NCBI GenBank assembly: GCA_016794465.1
Contig: JAEUKA010000050.1
Coordinates: 1 to 64,000, forward strand
DNA from: Myxococcales bacterium
Lineage (GTDB): Bacteria > Myxococcota_A > Polyangia > Palsa-1104 > JAEUJZ01
DNA: 64,000 bases
Direction of reading: 5' to 3'
The stretch's first letter is position 1; each line of letters opens with the position of its first letter. Positions 35,003 through 46,670 of this stretch are shown one piece after another. Made by a program: the position numbers and the translations under genes. Below the pieces are notes generated by a model. The model was not told the DNA's origin. It saw only the letters and a list, made by a program, of their open reading frames with translations, and did not search any database.

Positions 35003-36646
35003 ATGTCGATGCTGCGCAGGCTTTCGGGAGTGCTCCTTTTGTGGGCTGCTTGTGACCATGATCCGACGGAACGCATCGTCGCTCCGGCGGTTCCGCCGCC
35101 CGTTCCGCTGCCACCAGCGATTCACATTGTGCTGCGAGATGGCGACAGCATGATGCCGATGCCGGGGCGGGTGATTGTCTATCCGACCGGCACGACTCCC
35201 AAGCCAGACTTTAAGTCCGATGGTGCGACGGCCAGTGTGCTGGCTCCGTTTGTGATTGGCTCTCCGGAAGGAGTCCTGCTCGCCACCGGAGATGGCACAG
35301 TAGGAGTCCCCGCTGGAACGTATGATCTGTTGCTGCTGCAAGGGACAGAGTATGAGTCTGTTCGCAAGAGTGTCACTGTCGGTACCGATGCAGTAACAGA
35401 GGTCGATGTGACGCTGGAACATACTGTCAAGACCGGTGGCTGGCTGGCTGCGGACATGCACATTCATACCCGGCAGAGCTTTGACTCCAAGCTGCTGGCA
35501 GCACATCGGGTGATCTCGGAAGTGGCGTCGGGAGTTCAGGTGATTGTTCCGACGGAGCACGGCTATCACTTCGACCTTACCAACATCCTCAAGACGCTGG
35601 ATTACGGAGTCCGGGCTGTCTCGATTCCGGGCAGTGAGTACAACTTTCAGGGCGGTCATGCCGGCATCTATCCGGTGGTCTACGATCCGACGGGACCGCT
35701 GCTGGGGGCGCCGCCGTGGCAAGAGTGGCCGAAGCCCAACATGGCCGATCCCGAGACGTATTTTCCGCTGATTCATCAGCAAGCCGGAAGTCCACTGGTC
35801 GTCATCAATCATCCACGGCTGCCCCCTGATCTTGGGTACTTCCTGAACATTCGCTGGCGACCGGGAATGCCGCTGTCGACGGCGGGACTGTTTGACGGAA
35901 TCGAGGTCCTGAACGGCTATGCGATGCGGCCGTTTGAGGTTGCGGAGCTGCTACAGGACTGGTTCACACTCCTCAACCAAGGAGTCCGTGTCACCGCGCT
36001 GGGAAACAGTGATACCCACCGGATTGACTGGCTGCGCGCAGGGTATCCGCGTACGTGGCTCGGACTCCCAACCAGTGAGCCGGCGCGGCTGCTTCCTTCC
36101 GATCTGCGTGAGGCGATTGTGAAGATGCGCGCGGTGGCCAGCAACGGTCCGTATGTGCAGCTGACCATCGACGGAAAAGCCCTGGGAGAGACGGTGTCTG
36201 TTCAAGCCGGAAGAGTGCAGGCCACGATCACTGCTGATGCGCCAGCGTGGATCGACTTGACGCGGCTGCAGATCTACCGAAACGGAGTCCTTTATCAAGA
36301 GATTCCGATCACCAGTCGGACTCACCCGGCACTAAAAGTCGATGTGAAGCTAGACGTTCCTACCGATGGCTGGATCGTGGTGTTGGCGCTTGGGGATACG
36401 GGACTTCCGGTCGATGTGATTGGCGCAGTGAACGGAGGACAGGCGCTGCCGATTGCGCTGACCAATCCGATCTGGCTGGATGCGGATGGCGACGGGAAAG
36501 TGAAGGCTGTAGGAGTGGTTCCGCCGCGACCTATTCCGTGGAAACAGGCGATGCTGCGGGGAGATGAAGATCGCGCGCAGCTGCTTTTGCCACTGCATGC
36601 GCCGCTGGACTGTGAGCCGTTCGAGTATCCCGACTGGCTGCACTAG
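35003..36646 (+). CDS. CehA/McbA family PHP-type metallohydrolase lipoprotein
   Basis: The 547-residue product has a lipobox (LLLWAACDH, Cys 17) and a Pro-rich linker. It then has a beta-sandwich, transthyretin-like domain (about 30-135) followed by a PHP-fold metallohydrolase domain (about 145-370): ADMHIHTRQSFDS supplies the first metal ligands, PTEHGYHFDL the next, and ALGNSDTHRIDW the last. A C-terminal beta domain completes it. CehA/McbA relatives include carbamate hydrolases, but most are uncharacterised, so the substrate is open. It has no Shine-Dalgarno; GATAAC lies 8 bp before the ATG, a possible leaderless start. A terminator follows. Confidence 0.85.
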   Translation: MSMLRRLSGVLLLWAACDHDPTERIVAPAVPPPVPLPPAIHIVLRDGDSMMPMPGRVIVYPTGTTPKPDFKSDGATASVLAPFVIGSPEGVLLATGDGTVGVPAGTYDLLLLQGTEYESVRKSVTVGTDAVTEVDVTLEHTVKTGGWLAADMHIHTRQSFDSKLLAAHRVISEVASGVQVIVPTEHGYHFDLTNILKTLDYGVRAVSIPGSEYNFQGGHAGIYPVVYDPTGPLLGAPPWQEWPKPNMADPETYFPLIHQQAGSPLVVINHPRLPPDLGYFLNIRWRPGMPLSTAGLFDGIEVLNGYAMRPFEVAELLQDWFTLLNQGVRVTALGNSDTHRIDWLRAGYPRTWLGLPTSEPARLLPSDLREAIVKMRAVASNGPYVQLTIDGKALGETVSVQAGRVQATITADAPAWIDLTRLQIYRNGVLYQEIPITSRTHPALKVDVKLDVPTDGWIVVLALGDTGLPVDVIGAVNGGQALPIALTNPIWLDADGDGKVKAVGVVPPRPIPWKQAMLRGDEDRAQLLLPLHAPLDCEPFEYPDWLH

Positions 36647-36670
36647 ATCGTGCCCCGTTGCGGAGTCTGT

Positions 36671-36696
36671 AGCAGCTTAGGAGTCTGCTTTTTTTT
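36671..36696 (+). terminator. Intrinsic terminator of the CehA-like gene
   Basis: AGCAG/CTGCT stem with a 9-base loop followed by eight T residues, 24 bp after the stop codon. It overlaps the last codons of the convergent maturation-protease gene, whose Glu-Lys-Lys codons supply the T-run on the opposite strand. Confidence 0.5.
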
Positions 36697-37135
36697 CAAG
36701 CTCAGCGACGATGCGATCGACTACTTCTGTGACTCCGGCATCGACTGCAGGACTGATTCCTTCGCCCATTCCAAAGTCAGTCGCGCCGATTCCGTAGAGG
36801 ATGAGAGTCTCGGGAAGCTGCCCGAGCGCACGACCCAGATCGAGGATCTGCGCCAGCGTGAGCGCGTGGGAAGAAGTACTTGGCGCCGTCGGCAGAGTCT
36901 GGGCGTGGGCGTCGATTCGCAGGACCTGGCCAGCCGGAATTCCACAGGCGGCGTCAATGAGGATGGCGCAGCGGCAGGAGGACAGGAGAGTGAGAAGCTT
37001 ACTGACCTCGGCAGCTGACTCGTCCACGCGGACAGATAAGGGAAGGACTGCGCGGAGCCGTCGTGCAGCGACAATTCCGGCGCCATCATCACGACGAAGC
37101 AGACTGCCAACGCCCACGATGACGACTGGACTCAC
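36677..37135 (-). CDS. Hydrogenase-maturation-protease-like protein (M52)
   Basis: M52 peptidases clip the C-terminus of nickel-containing hydrogenase large subunits. The 152-residue product starts VVIVGVGSLLRRDDGAG, keeps the metal-binding Asp pair (DDG), an internal Asp (AILIDAACG), the SSHALTL His (the third nickel ligand in the family), and ends with YGIGATDFGMGEGISPAV. The GTG at 37135 gives the natural start; no ATG occurs in frame and the sequence before it is a pyrimidine tract with no Shine-Dalgarno. No hydrogenase structural or hyp gene is in the window. It may serve a hydrogenase encoded elsewhere or have drifted in function. Confidence 0.8.
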   Translation of the reverse strand: MSPVVIVGVGSLLRRDDGAGIVAARRLRAVLPLSVRVDESAAEVSKLLTLLSSCRCAILIDAACGIPAGQVLRIDAHAQTLPTAPSTSSHALTLAQILDLGRALGQLPETLILYGIGATDFGMGEGISPAVDAGVTEVVDRIVAELEKKADS

Positions 37136-37145
37136 AGACCACTGC

Positions 37146-37187
37146 GGAGGGAAAAGAGAGAAAGAGAGAGAAGGGAGGGAGGAGAGA
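37146..37187 (+). repeat. 42-bp uninterrupted homopurine tract
   Basis: On the plus strand 42 consecutive purines (GGAGGGAAAAGAGAGAAAG...GAGAGA) lie directly after the stop codon of the 51-residue gene and 10 bp before the maturation protease start; in the minus-strand mRNA it is all C/U. Such tracts can form triplex (H-DNA) or act as Rho-loading sites. The function here is unknown. Confidence 0.85.
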
Positions 37188-37343
37188 CTACTTCTTGGGA
37201 GCCGGCTTGCCAGGCTCGCCAAAGCCCGCAAACAGCTCGGTGTTGGAGAGGGTCGAGTGCTTGCTCTGGATCTTCTTGCGACGCTGGCCGGCCTTCTGGT
37301 GGGCCCGCTTGCGCTTCGCTTCGGTGCTGGTGGTGTTCGACAT
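37188..37343 (-). CDS. Small basic protein, 51 residues
   Basis: The ATG at 37343 follows a CGGGAG site by about 8 bp. The product is strongly basic in its middle (KRKRAHQKAGQRRKKIQSKH) and ends with STLSNTELFAGFGEPGKPAPKK. It resembles a ribosome- or nucleic-acid-associated small protein, but I do not recognise the family. A longer reading frame up to 37505 overlaps the upstream lipoprotein gene and lacks a start signal. It sits between the MBL-fold lipoprotein and the maturation protease on the same strand. Confidence 0.65.
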   Translation of the reverse strand: MSNTTSTEAKRKRAHQKAGQRRKKIQSKHSTLSNTELFAGFGEPGKPAPKK

Positions 37344-37446
37344 CGGAGTGCTCCCGTTTGAAAAAGGGGTCGGCGAGAAATCCGCCGTAAGGGCCGCAGT
37401 CTGAAGGGAGGAATCGTCTGTTGTCAAGGGCTTAGCCCGCGACCGG

Positions 37447-38418
37447 CTAGAAGTCGGTCGGCTGGGCGCAGGCTCTGGGACAAGCGGAGGAGTCGGGCGC
37501 GCCACGACCGGGCGACAGAGAGAACAGATTTCCGTCGGAGATAACCAAGATGTCGCCGTTTTGATCGGTGCGGTAGTAGTGGACTCCGTTTGCGCGCAGC
37601 TTGCCTAAGGTTTGACAGTGCGGGTGTCCGAAGTTGCTGGGGTCGCTCGGTCCGCCGGAGCTGATGATGGCGTAGCTCGGTGCGACGGCTTTGAGCAGAG
37701 AGGTTCCGGTGGCGTTGCAGCTGCCGTGATGTCCAATCTTGAGGACGTTGGCGGGAAGCTGCGCCGGGAAGTTCATATACAGGTTCTTTTCGGACTCGGT
37801 CTGGGCGTCACCAGTGAACAGCATCGAGAACTTTCCGTAGCGCAGCTTGATCATCGCCGAGGTGTTGTTGATGCCGGCGCTGTCGTTCTGCGGATAGGGG
37901 GTGTTCGTGACGCCGAGGATCTGGATGTCGAGCTTGGGGTCGAGCAGCAGGCTCTGATTCATGGTCAGGCTGCGATAGCGACAGCCGGCCGTGTCGCGAA
38001 TGTACTGATAGCCGGCGATGTCGGGGCGGGCGAAGCCGGGATCGAAGACGCGGGCCTCGCAGTCTTTGGGAAGCAGTCCAATTGCGGTGCCGAGCCCGGT
38101 GTAGTGGTCCGAGTGCCCGTGCGACAAGATCACGTAGTCGACGCGGGTCACATTGAGCATCTTGAGATAGTCGGCGTAGCTGCCGCTGCGGTCCGGTCCA
38201 CCGTCGAGGGCAATGGTAAGTCCGCTCGGAGTCTTGATGATCATTCCGTCGCCTTGCCCAACATCGACCATGTGGATCGCCAGCGCCGCTTGCGGATCGA
38301 TCATGGTCGGGCTGTCCACAAACATTGCGGTGTCGGTTGTCTCAGCGACGCCACAGCCAAGGAAAAGGCCCGCGAAGAGGAGTCCGATCCGGTCGATGAT
38401 GCGCATGGATCGCAGCAT
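37447..38418 (-). CDS. Exported MBL-fold hydrolase (ComEC C-terminal-like) lipoprotein
   Basis: The 323-residue product has a lipobox (GLFLGCGV, Cys 22) and a metallo-beta-lactamase fold: MVDVGQGDGMIIKTPSG near 50-66, the LSHGHSDHYTG zinc motif near 98-108, GDAQTESE near 200 and the IGHHGSCN His pair near 227. The VDVGQGD start and layout match the C-terminal nuclease-like domain of ComEC/Rec2 as a stand-alone, exported protein. Its substrate may be extracellular nucleic acid, but this is not shown. It has its own lipobox rather than ComEC membrane segments. Confidence 0.85.
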   Translation of the reverse strand: MLRSMRIIDRIGLLFAGLFLGCGVAETTDTAMFVDSPTMIDPQAALAIHMVDVGQGDGMIIKTPSGLTIALDGGPDRSGSYADYLKMLNVTRVDYVILSHGHSDHYTGLGTAIGLLPKDCEARVFDPGFARPDIAGYQYIRDTAGCRYRSLTMNQSLLLDPKLDIQILGVTNTPYPQNDSAGINNTSAMIKLRYGKFSMLFTGDAQTESEKNLYMNFPAQLPANVLKIGHHGSCNATGTSLLKAVAPSYAIISSGGPSDPSNFGHPHCQTLGKLRANGVHYYRTDQNGDILVISDGNLFSLSPGRGAPDSSACPRACAQPTDF

Positions 38419-38475
38419 GCCCTAGGAGCCTAGCGGCTGACCACCGGCGCCTGCACCTTGGCGGGATGATTCACT

Positions 38476-40704
38476 TCAGCCGTGGGTGACGAGCAGGCTG
38501 CGCAGATCGGCGAGCCAGCGCTGCGCATGATAGGGGTCGGGTCGGCGTGCGGCACTGTCGAGGAGCAGCTCGTGCAGCAGATCGGTGACCACGGCGGGGA
38601 GCTTCGGGGATAGCTCGGCGGCCAGCTTGGGACTCGGAATGCCGTAGGACGGCAGGCTTCCCGACAGCAGCGCATAGAGCAAGAGCCCGTACACGTACAC
38701 CTGGCTGTTGCGGATGTGGAGGTTGTCCGCCATGCCTGTCTCGGGAGACTGCAAGATCGGCGACGGACGTAGGCCATCGCCCCCCGACACCGGCAGCAGG
38801 CGCGTCGCCATCGACAGCGGGGCCAGCGGATCGGCGTAGATCCAGACCTCGCGCACCAGCAGCTGACCTTCTCGACGGGTCGGATCGCGCTGCGCCCGCT
38901 GATCGAGATCGCTACACAGCTGTCCCAGCAGCTCCAGCGCCAGTGGCAGCGGCGGCGCCCCGTACGTGGCCAGAAACTCACTGAGCAACAGCCCACAGCC
39001 GAGCGGTGCCGACAGCAAGCGATCCCCGCCCGGCAGCTCCCGCAGCAGCGTCCCGCCCGTCGGATTCGAGTAGGGATGTGAGCGAAGCAGCCGCGACTCG
39101 GCGTGCAGCAGGGCCAGCCAGCGATCGTACTGCGGCGCGTTTCGAGGTAGCACCCGCAGAATCACCGTCGCTGACAGCTCGGGATGATCCGCCCAGTACA
39201 ACAAAAGTGGACCAATCTTGCCGATCGGACAGCGCACCCGAAACGGACGAAACCGCTCATCAAGGTCAGAAAACTGCGCATTTTTCCCCAAAAAGCGCGC
39301 CCGCAGCTGACCGGCTGCCACCAAGTCGCCACTGTGAAGAGGTCGCTGCTCACCGACGAGACGGACGCCAGCGAGCCAAGTGCCCTGGTCTTTCGAGAGA
39401 TCTTCGATTTGCAGCGTGTCGCCCTCGACGATAATCCGGGCATGCTGGCGAGAGATCGTCGGGTCTTCGGTGTGGAGTAGGCAGCCGCGCGACCGTCCGA
39501 GCAGCCCGCCGGCCTCGGGGATCGCCAGCAGTCGCGTCTCTCCATCGTCGTTTACCGTCAGAAAGTACGCCCCAGAGCTGGGCGGCGGCGGCGGATTCAC
39601 CGATAGCTTCGTCGGTGCGACCACAAGCGGCGTACTCTGTGCCAGCATTCCGTCGAGAGTAAACACCAGCATCATCGAGCGATTGCGCAGGGTGTCGCGG
39701 TGGTGCAGCTCTTTGATGACGTGCGGAAACTGCTGCTGATCGTTGATGAACGACGGACTCGAGCTGCCGAGATCCTCGAAGTACCAGCGACCTTCCCGGC
39801 AAAACAGGCGTCCCCACTTGCGCGGCACCGTCGGATCGTCCGACTTGACCAGGCACTCCAGCGCTCGACCGAGGAAGCCGCCCGACGGAGGAATCTCGAC
39901 CACCACCGGCACTTGGTTGCGATCTTGAAACGTCAGCCGCGCCTTGGTGCTGGTAGAAAGTCCCGATGGAGCCGACAGCATCGACGACGCCGAGCTGGTC
40001 AGCGGAGACGCCGAGTGAACCGACAGCTGGGCCGTCTCGGACGGGCACTGGTGTAGCTGGGCCTGTCGCTGTTCCATGCTGAGCGGCGGCATCTTGGTAA
40101 ACAAGAGTACGAAGCGCACCTGCAGCGCCCCACACTGGATGACATCGCCCAGCCGCAGCCGCGTCCCGCGAGTCCCGACCGTGTGACCGTTTAGCTTGGT
40201 TTCAAAGCGAGCGGTCGTTGGAATCACCGTCCAGTTGCCGTCGTCGGCGTACACCAAGCAGTGCAGTCGGCCAATGCTCTCGTCCGCGCCGTACACGGTA
40301 CTGCCCAAAAACGACCCAAGAACTGCACCCTCCGGTCGTAGCGGAGCGGTCTGGCGCTGGCCGTCGGTAGAAAAGTACAAAAGACCCGCCAGCGGGGCAG
40401 GGCGGCCGATAGGACTTACTTCAAATCGAAGCGGGACGCTGCCACAGCGCACGACATCGCCACTGCGGAGCGGGCTGGACATCACGCGGCGGTCGTTGAC
40501 GAAGGTGCCGTTTGCCGAGCCCAGATCGCTGAGCCACCACTCACTGTCGCGTAGCTCGATCCAGGCATGCCCCGACGAGACTTGCTCGCTGGAGAGGCAG
40601 ATAAGGTGCTTGCTGGGCCGTCGTCCGATCGCGCAGCCGTCCGGGATTAGGAACACGGTCTGCTTGGTTCCGTCGCTGTCGCTATAGGATAAAGAGGCCG
40701 GCAC
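38476..40704 (-). CDS. Four-FHA-domain protein with C-terminal pseudokinase-like region
   Basis: FHA domains bind phosphothreonine. The 742-residue product has FHA-like repeats at about 1-95 ([25 protein letters not shown]), 105-200 (degenerate: [25 protein letters not shown]), 255-355 ([29 protein letters not shown]) and 375-470 ([24 protein letters not shown]). Residues about 485-742 resemble a protein-kinase fold without HRD or DFG motifs, but keep an SPE...[14 protein letters not shown] helix-F region and a C-lobe end. Start is GTG at 40704; TAAGAT lies 8 bp upstream. It could read the phosphorylation made by the kinase at 28694, but that link is inference. Confidence 0.82.
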   Translation of the reverse strand: MPASLSYSDSDGTKQTVFLIPDGCAIGRRPSKHLICLSSEQVSSGHAWIELRDSEWWLSDLGSANGTFVNDRRVMSSPLRSGDVVRCGSVPLRFEVSPIGRPAPLAGLLYFSTDGQRQTAPLRPEGAVLGSFLGSTVYGADESIGRLHCLVYADDGNWTVIPTTARFETKLNGHTVGTRGTRLRLGDVIQCGALQVRFVLLFTKMPPLSMEQRQAQLHQCPSETAQLSVHSASPLTSSASSMLSAPSGLSTSTKARLTFQDRNQVPVVVEIPPSGGFLGRALECLVKSDDPTVPRKWGRLFCREGRWYFEDLGSSSPSFINDQQQFPHVIKELHHRDTLRNRSMMLVFTLDGMLAQSTPLVVAPTKLSVNPPPPPSSGAYFLTVNDDGETRLLAIPEAGGLLGRSRGCLLHTEDPTISRQHARIIVEGDTLQIEDLSKDQGTWLAGVRLVGEQRPLHSGDLVAAGQLRARFLGKNAQFSDLDERFRPFRVRCPIGKIGPLLLYWADHPELSATVILRVLPRNAPQYDRWLALLHAESRLLRSHPYSNPTGGTLLRELPGGDRLLSAPLGCGLLLSEFLATYGAPPLPLALELLGQLCSDLDQRAQRDPTRREGQLLVREVWIYADPLAPLSMATRLLPVSGGDGLRPSPILQSPETGMADNLHIRNSQVYVYGLLLYALLSGSLPSYGIPSPKLAAELSPKLPAVVTDLLHELLLDSAARRPDPYHAQRWLADLRSLLVTHG

Positions 40705-40781
40705 CGGCGCTCATCTTACCGCGAGGTTCGCTGCAAAGCGACGCGACACCGCTTCCGTGTGAGTTTGCTACAGTCAGCAAC

Positions 40782-41771
40782 ATGTCAAGCCAAGTGACCC
40801 CGTTGAGCCTGCTCGAGCAGCTGAAGACCATGACCGTTGTCGTCGCAGATACCGGCGATTTTCACGGCATTGCGCGCTTTTCCCCGCGTGATGCCACCAC
40901 CAATCCCAGCCTGGTTCAGGCCGCCGCCCAGCTTCCCGATTACAGCGATGTCGTCGAGGGTGCGCTGGCGCAGGCGCGGCGTGAGTGTGCGGGACGACCT
41001 GTGGCAGAGCAGGCCAGCGCGGCGCTCGATCAGCTCTCGGTCGAGTTTGGGCTACGCATCTTGGAGCTGGTGCCCGGTCGAGTCTCGACGGAAGTGGACG
41101 CCCGACTGTCGTTTGACACCGCTGCCACCCTCGAAAAAGCGCACCAGATCATTGCCAAGTACGAGGCACGAGGCCAGAGCCGCGAGCGCATCCTGATCAA
41201 GATCGCCTCGACGTGGGAAGGCATCCGCGCCGCCGAGGTGCTCGAGCGTGAGGGCATTCACTGCAACCTGACGCTGCTGTTCGGCCTGCACCAGGCGATC
41301 GCCTGCGCCGAGGCCAAGGTCACGCTGATCTCGCCGTTTGTTGGACGTATTCTCGACTGGTATCTCAAGCAGAGCGGCCGCAGCGCAATTCCTGCCGTCG
41401 AAGATCCCGGCGTGCGCAGCGTCACCGAGATCTACAACTACTACAAACACTTTGGCCACCGCACCGAGGTCATGGGCGCCAGCTTCCGCAACATCGGCGA
41501 GATCTGCGAGCTGGCGGGCTGCGATCTCCTCACCATCTCACCCAAGCTCCTCGGCGAGCTGGCCGACACCAAAGCGCCGCTGCCGCGCAAGCTCGACGCC
41601 GCGTTGGCGCAGACGCTGCCGATCGAGCGGATCGCGATGGACGAGACGACCTTCCGTGCCATGCACGCCGCCAACCGGATGGCCGACGACAAGCTCAGCC
41701 AGGGCATTGCCGACTTTGTGAAGGCGCAGGTGGCGGTCGAAGAGCTGCTGGGACGACGACTCGCCAGCTGA
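40782..41771 (+). CDS. tal: Transaldolase
   Basis: Pentose-phosphate enzyme that transfers dihydroxyacetone units via a Schiff base. The 329-residue product has [16 protein letters not shown] (near 37-44), catalytic K140 in [35 protein letters not shown] and [10 protein letters not shown], the full TalB-type set and length. It is divergent from the FHA gene (77 bp between) and 42 bp upstream of the CoA-enzyme gene. TACAGT lies 7 bp before its ATG and no Shine-Dalgarno is evident. Confidence 0.96.
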   Translation: MSSQVTPLSLLEQLKTMTVVVADTGDFHGIARFSPRDATTNPSLVQAAAQLPDYSDVVEGALAQARRECAGRPVAEQASAALDQLSVEFGLRILELVPGRVSTEVDARLSFDTAATLEKAHQIIAKYEARGQSRERILIKIASTWEGIRAAEVLEREGIHCNLTLLFGLHQAIACAEAKVTLISPFVGRILDWYLKQSGRSAIPAVEDPGVRSVTEIYNYYKHFGHRTEVMGASFRNIGEICELAGCDLLTISPKLLGELADTKAPLPRKLDAALAQTLPIERIAMDETTFRAMHAANRMADDKLSQGIADFVKAQVAVEELLGRRLAS

Positions 41772-41813
41772 CCTGGGTTGCTTTTGCGGCGCTTCTCAGC
41801 AGAATGGTCTGCC

Positions 41814-43091
41814 ATGACTCGATATGTTCTGCCCGCTGAAGCGCTGAGCCTGGTGCGCTCGGGGATGCGGGTGTTTATCCAGACTGCCGCCGCCGCGCCC
41901 CAGCGTCTGATCGCCGCCATGGTCGAGCGAGCCTCGGAGCTGCGTGGCGTTGAGATCGTTCACATGCACACCGAAGGCTCGGCCGCTTACGTCGAGCCGC
42001 AGTATCGCGACAGCTTTCACGCCAGCGCGCTATTCGTCGGTCACAACCTGCGCGAAGCCGTCAACGGCGGTCGCGCCGACTACATTCCAGTGTTTCTGTC
42101 GGAAGTGCCTCGGCTGTTTCGGCGCGGGATTTTGCCGCTCGATGTCGCGCTGCTGCATGTCTCGCCGCCGGACCGTCACGGCTTTTGCTCACTCGGGATC
42201 TCCGTCGATGTCGCGCGAGCGGCCAGCGACTGTGCCCGCATCCTGATCGCCCAGGTCAACCCCAACATGCCGCGCACCCACGGCGACGGACTGATCCACG
42301 TCAGCCGCCTGACCGCGATGGTCGAGTGCACCGATCCGCTGATCGAGTGTGTGCCCAAGACTCTCTCGGCTGCCGAACGCTCGATCGGTCGCCATGTCGC
42401 CGGACTCGTCGAAGACGGCGCCACGCTGCAGATGGGCATCGGCGCGATTCCCGACGCAGTACTGTCGGCGCTCGGCTCACATCGGCGACTGGGCATCCAC
42501 AGCGAGATGTTTTCCGACGGCGTCATCGATCTCGTCGAGCGCGGCATCATCACCGGCGAGTCCAAGAAGGTTCATCCCGGCGCTATCGTCGCTGGCTTTG
42601 CCATCGGCAGCCGTCGACTCTATGACTTCATGGACGACAACCCGATGGTCAAGATGCTCGACATCGCCTACGTCAACGACACCGACGTGATCCGTCGCAA
42701 CCCACAGGTCACAGCCATCAACAGCGCGCTCGAGGTCGACCTGACCGGCCAGGTCTGTGCCGATACGCTCGGCGGCAAGCAGTACTCTGGCGTCGGTGGG
42801 CAGATGGACTTCATTCGGGGCGCGGCGCTCAGTGAAGGGGGGCGACCGATCATTGCGTTGCCGTCGGTGACTCATCGTGGTGAGTCGCGCATCGTTGCCA
42901 TGCTGAAGCAAGGCGCAGGCGTGACGACGACGCGGGCCCACGTTCATTATGTGGTGACGGAGTACGGCGTGGCGATGCTCTATGGCGCCAGTCTGCGTCG
43001 ACGCGCCCAGATGCTGATCGACATCGCCCATCCCGATCACCGTGAGTCGCTGTCGAAGACCGCGCACGAGCGCTTCGGACTGCTGGTGTAG
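41814..43091 (+). CDS. Acetyl-CoA hydrolase / CoA-transferase family protein
   Basis: The 425-residue product has the two-domain acetyl-CoA hydrolase/transferase layout: GIGAIPDAVLSAL, then the active-site Glu E231 in LGIHSEMFSDGV, then KVHPGAIVAGFAIGS and, near the end, GGVGGQMDFI-like GVGGQMDFIRGA and VTEYGVAMLYG. These are the 4-hydroxybutyrate/acetate CoA-transferase signatures. The exact acyl donor is not readable. The ATG at 41814 (not an upstream in-frame TTG) fits the family N-terminus; CAGAAT lies 8 bp before it. Confidence 0.88.
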   Translation: MTRYVLPAEALSLVRSGMRVFIQTAAAAPQRLIAAMVERASELRGVEIVHMHTEGSAAYVEPQYRDSFHASALFVGHNLREAVNGGRADYIPVFLSEVPRLFRRGILPLDVALLHVSPPDRHGFCSLGISVDVARAASDCARILIAQVNPNMPRTHGDGLIHVSRLTAMVECTDPLIECVPKTLSAAERSIGRHVAGLVEDGATLQMGIGAIPDAVLSALGSHRRLGIHSEMFSDGVIDLVERGIITGESKKVHPGAIVAGFAIGSRRLYDFMDDNPMVKMLDIAYVNDTDVIRRNPQVTAINSALEVDLTGQVCADTLGGKQYSGVGGQMDFIRGAALSEGGRPIIALPSVTHRGESRIVAMLKQGAGVTTTRAHVHYVVTEYGVAMLYGASLRRRAQMLIDIAHPDHRESLSKTAHERFGLLV

Positions 43092-43106
43092 CCGGTCGCG
43101 GCGCGC

Positions 43107-44105
43107 TTACTGCATCGAGCCTGTCGGTGGCAACAGCGGCTGTCCGGACTCGCGACTCCGCTCGACCAGCACCAAGATCGTCAGCAGCAGCAGCAGCGCC
43201 GCCAGCGCCAGCCCCGCAATCACCCAGCCGAGCTTGAGCGCTTGTGGAGTCTGCGACGCCAAGCTCTGCCGTGACGCCGCCATCGAGAACATCGCCGACA
43301 GCGGCACATCGCCCTGCGGACTGCTGGCACTGCTCTGGGAGGTGGCTGCCGGTGTTGGACTACGTCCAGTCAGGCTGATCGGCTTGGCACTCTGGGTGCT
43401 GCCAGCGCGGGCAGCCAATCGACCCATTTGAGCGGAATCCGAGGGTAGATTCGACGGTGGATTCGACGGTGGATTCGACGCTGGCCGTGGAGTCGTCGCC
43501 GGATGTTGGACTGAAGATGCGGCAGCAGGCTCTGGGTCGCGAGGAGCCACGACGACAGGCGCAGCGGGATCGACTGACAGCACAATCGGCTTGGCCTGGG
43601 TTGTGGACCGATCGGCGCGGACGCTCTCCAGTGGCTGGGGTCGCGAATCGGGCGGTTCCGACGGTGGCTGTGAGCCGGACTTGGCCTTGGCCGATCCCTG
43701 AGAGTCGGGCAGCGTGATCTGCGCCGCCGTCGCTGGTGGTTGAATGGTCGGCCCAATCGACAGCATCGGTGGTACACCCGGCGGTGGGAGCTGGCGCGTC
43801 GGTGCGGTGGACTCTCCATCGGGCGCTGAGACAACCTGAAGCTGCGGGGCTCGGGGCGGCGCAGACTTCGGGCGCTCCAAGCGATAGTCGGTGGCCGGAC
43901 GCAGCGGCACCGGCAGCGAGTCATCGAGTGGACCCAGCTCCGAGACTGCTGAGAGCGGGCGCAGCGGGACGGGCAGGTCAAACGGCTCGGAGTGGATCGC
44001 CTCGGTCGGCAGGTCAGCGTGGCACTGCGGGCAGCGCCGAGGTTGCCCACTGTCCTGGGTTCGCTCGGGCTTTTGCACGTGGGTACACTGCGGGCAGACC
44101 TGCAT
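43107..44105 (-). CDS. Zinc-ribbon, Pro/Ser-rich single-span membrane protein
   Basis: The 332-residue product opens with a zinc ribbon (CPQCTH...CPQCHAD, four Cys within 1-30), continues as a 230-residue Pro/Ser/Ala-rich disordered segment with repeated PSNPPSN units, and has one C-terminal transmembrane helix (LGWVIAGLALAALLLLLTILVLV, about 292-314). Myxobacterial-type genomes contain many such zinc-ribbon-linker-membrane proteins of unknown role. It is convergent with the CoA-enzyme gene and divergent from clpA. Confidence 0.7.
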   Translation of the reverse strand: MQVCPQCTHVQKPERTQDSGQPRRCPQCHADLPTEAIHSEPFDLPVPLRPLSAVSELGPLDDSLPVPLRPATDYRLERPKSAPPRAPQLQVVSAPDGESTAPTRQLPPPGVPPMLSIGPTIQPPATAAQITLPDSQGSAKAKSGSQPPSEPPDSRPQPLESVRADRSTTQAKPIVLSVDPAAPVVVAPRDPEPAAASSVQHPATTPRPASNPPSNPPSNLPSDSAQMGRLAARAGSTQSAKPISLTGRSPTPAATSQSSASSPQGDVPLSAMFSMAASRQSLASQTPQALKLGWVIAGLALAALLLLLTILVLVERSRESGQPLLPPTGSMQ

Positions 44106-44243
44106 CTGGACCTATTTTTGTAGTGTATCCGCAAGGTCCACCGTCTGAATCGGCAAATTGGTGTGGGTATAGGTAGTCGCTGCGCTTTCGCTAGTGTGAA
44201 CGAACTTTTCGGCAGGGGATGGCGACCGGGCGAGGGCGGGGTT

Positions 44244-46568
<2,325 letters not shown>

Positions 46569-46670
46569 AGATCACAAGGCAAGTCTTGACCTTGCTCTAA
46601 GGTGATGTTGAGCTTAAGAATCTGCGCTCAAGTTCCCATCCATGAGGCTCTCCCTAAGGACTTTCAGACC

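Noticed and set aside
43107..44105. Ribosomal or transcription factor role of the zinc-ribbon protein
   Set aside because: Only four Cys and a long Pro-rich linker with a C-terminal membrane helix; no DNA- or RNA-binding fold beyond the ribbon.
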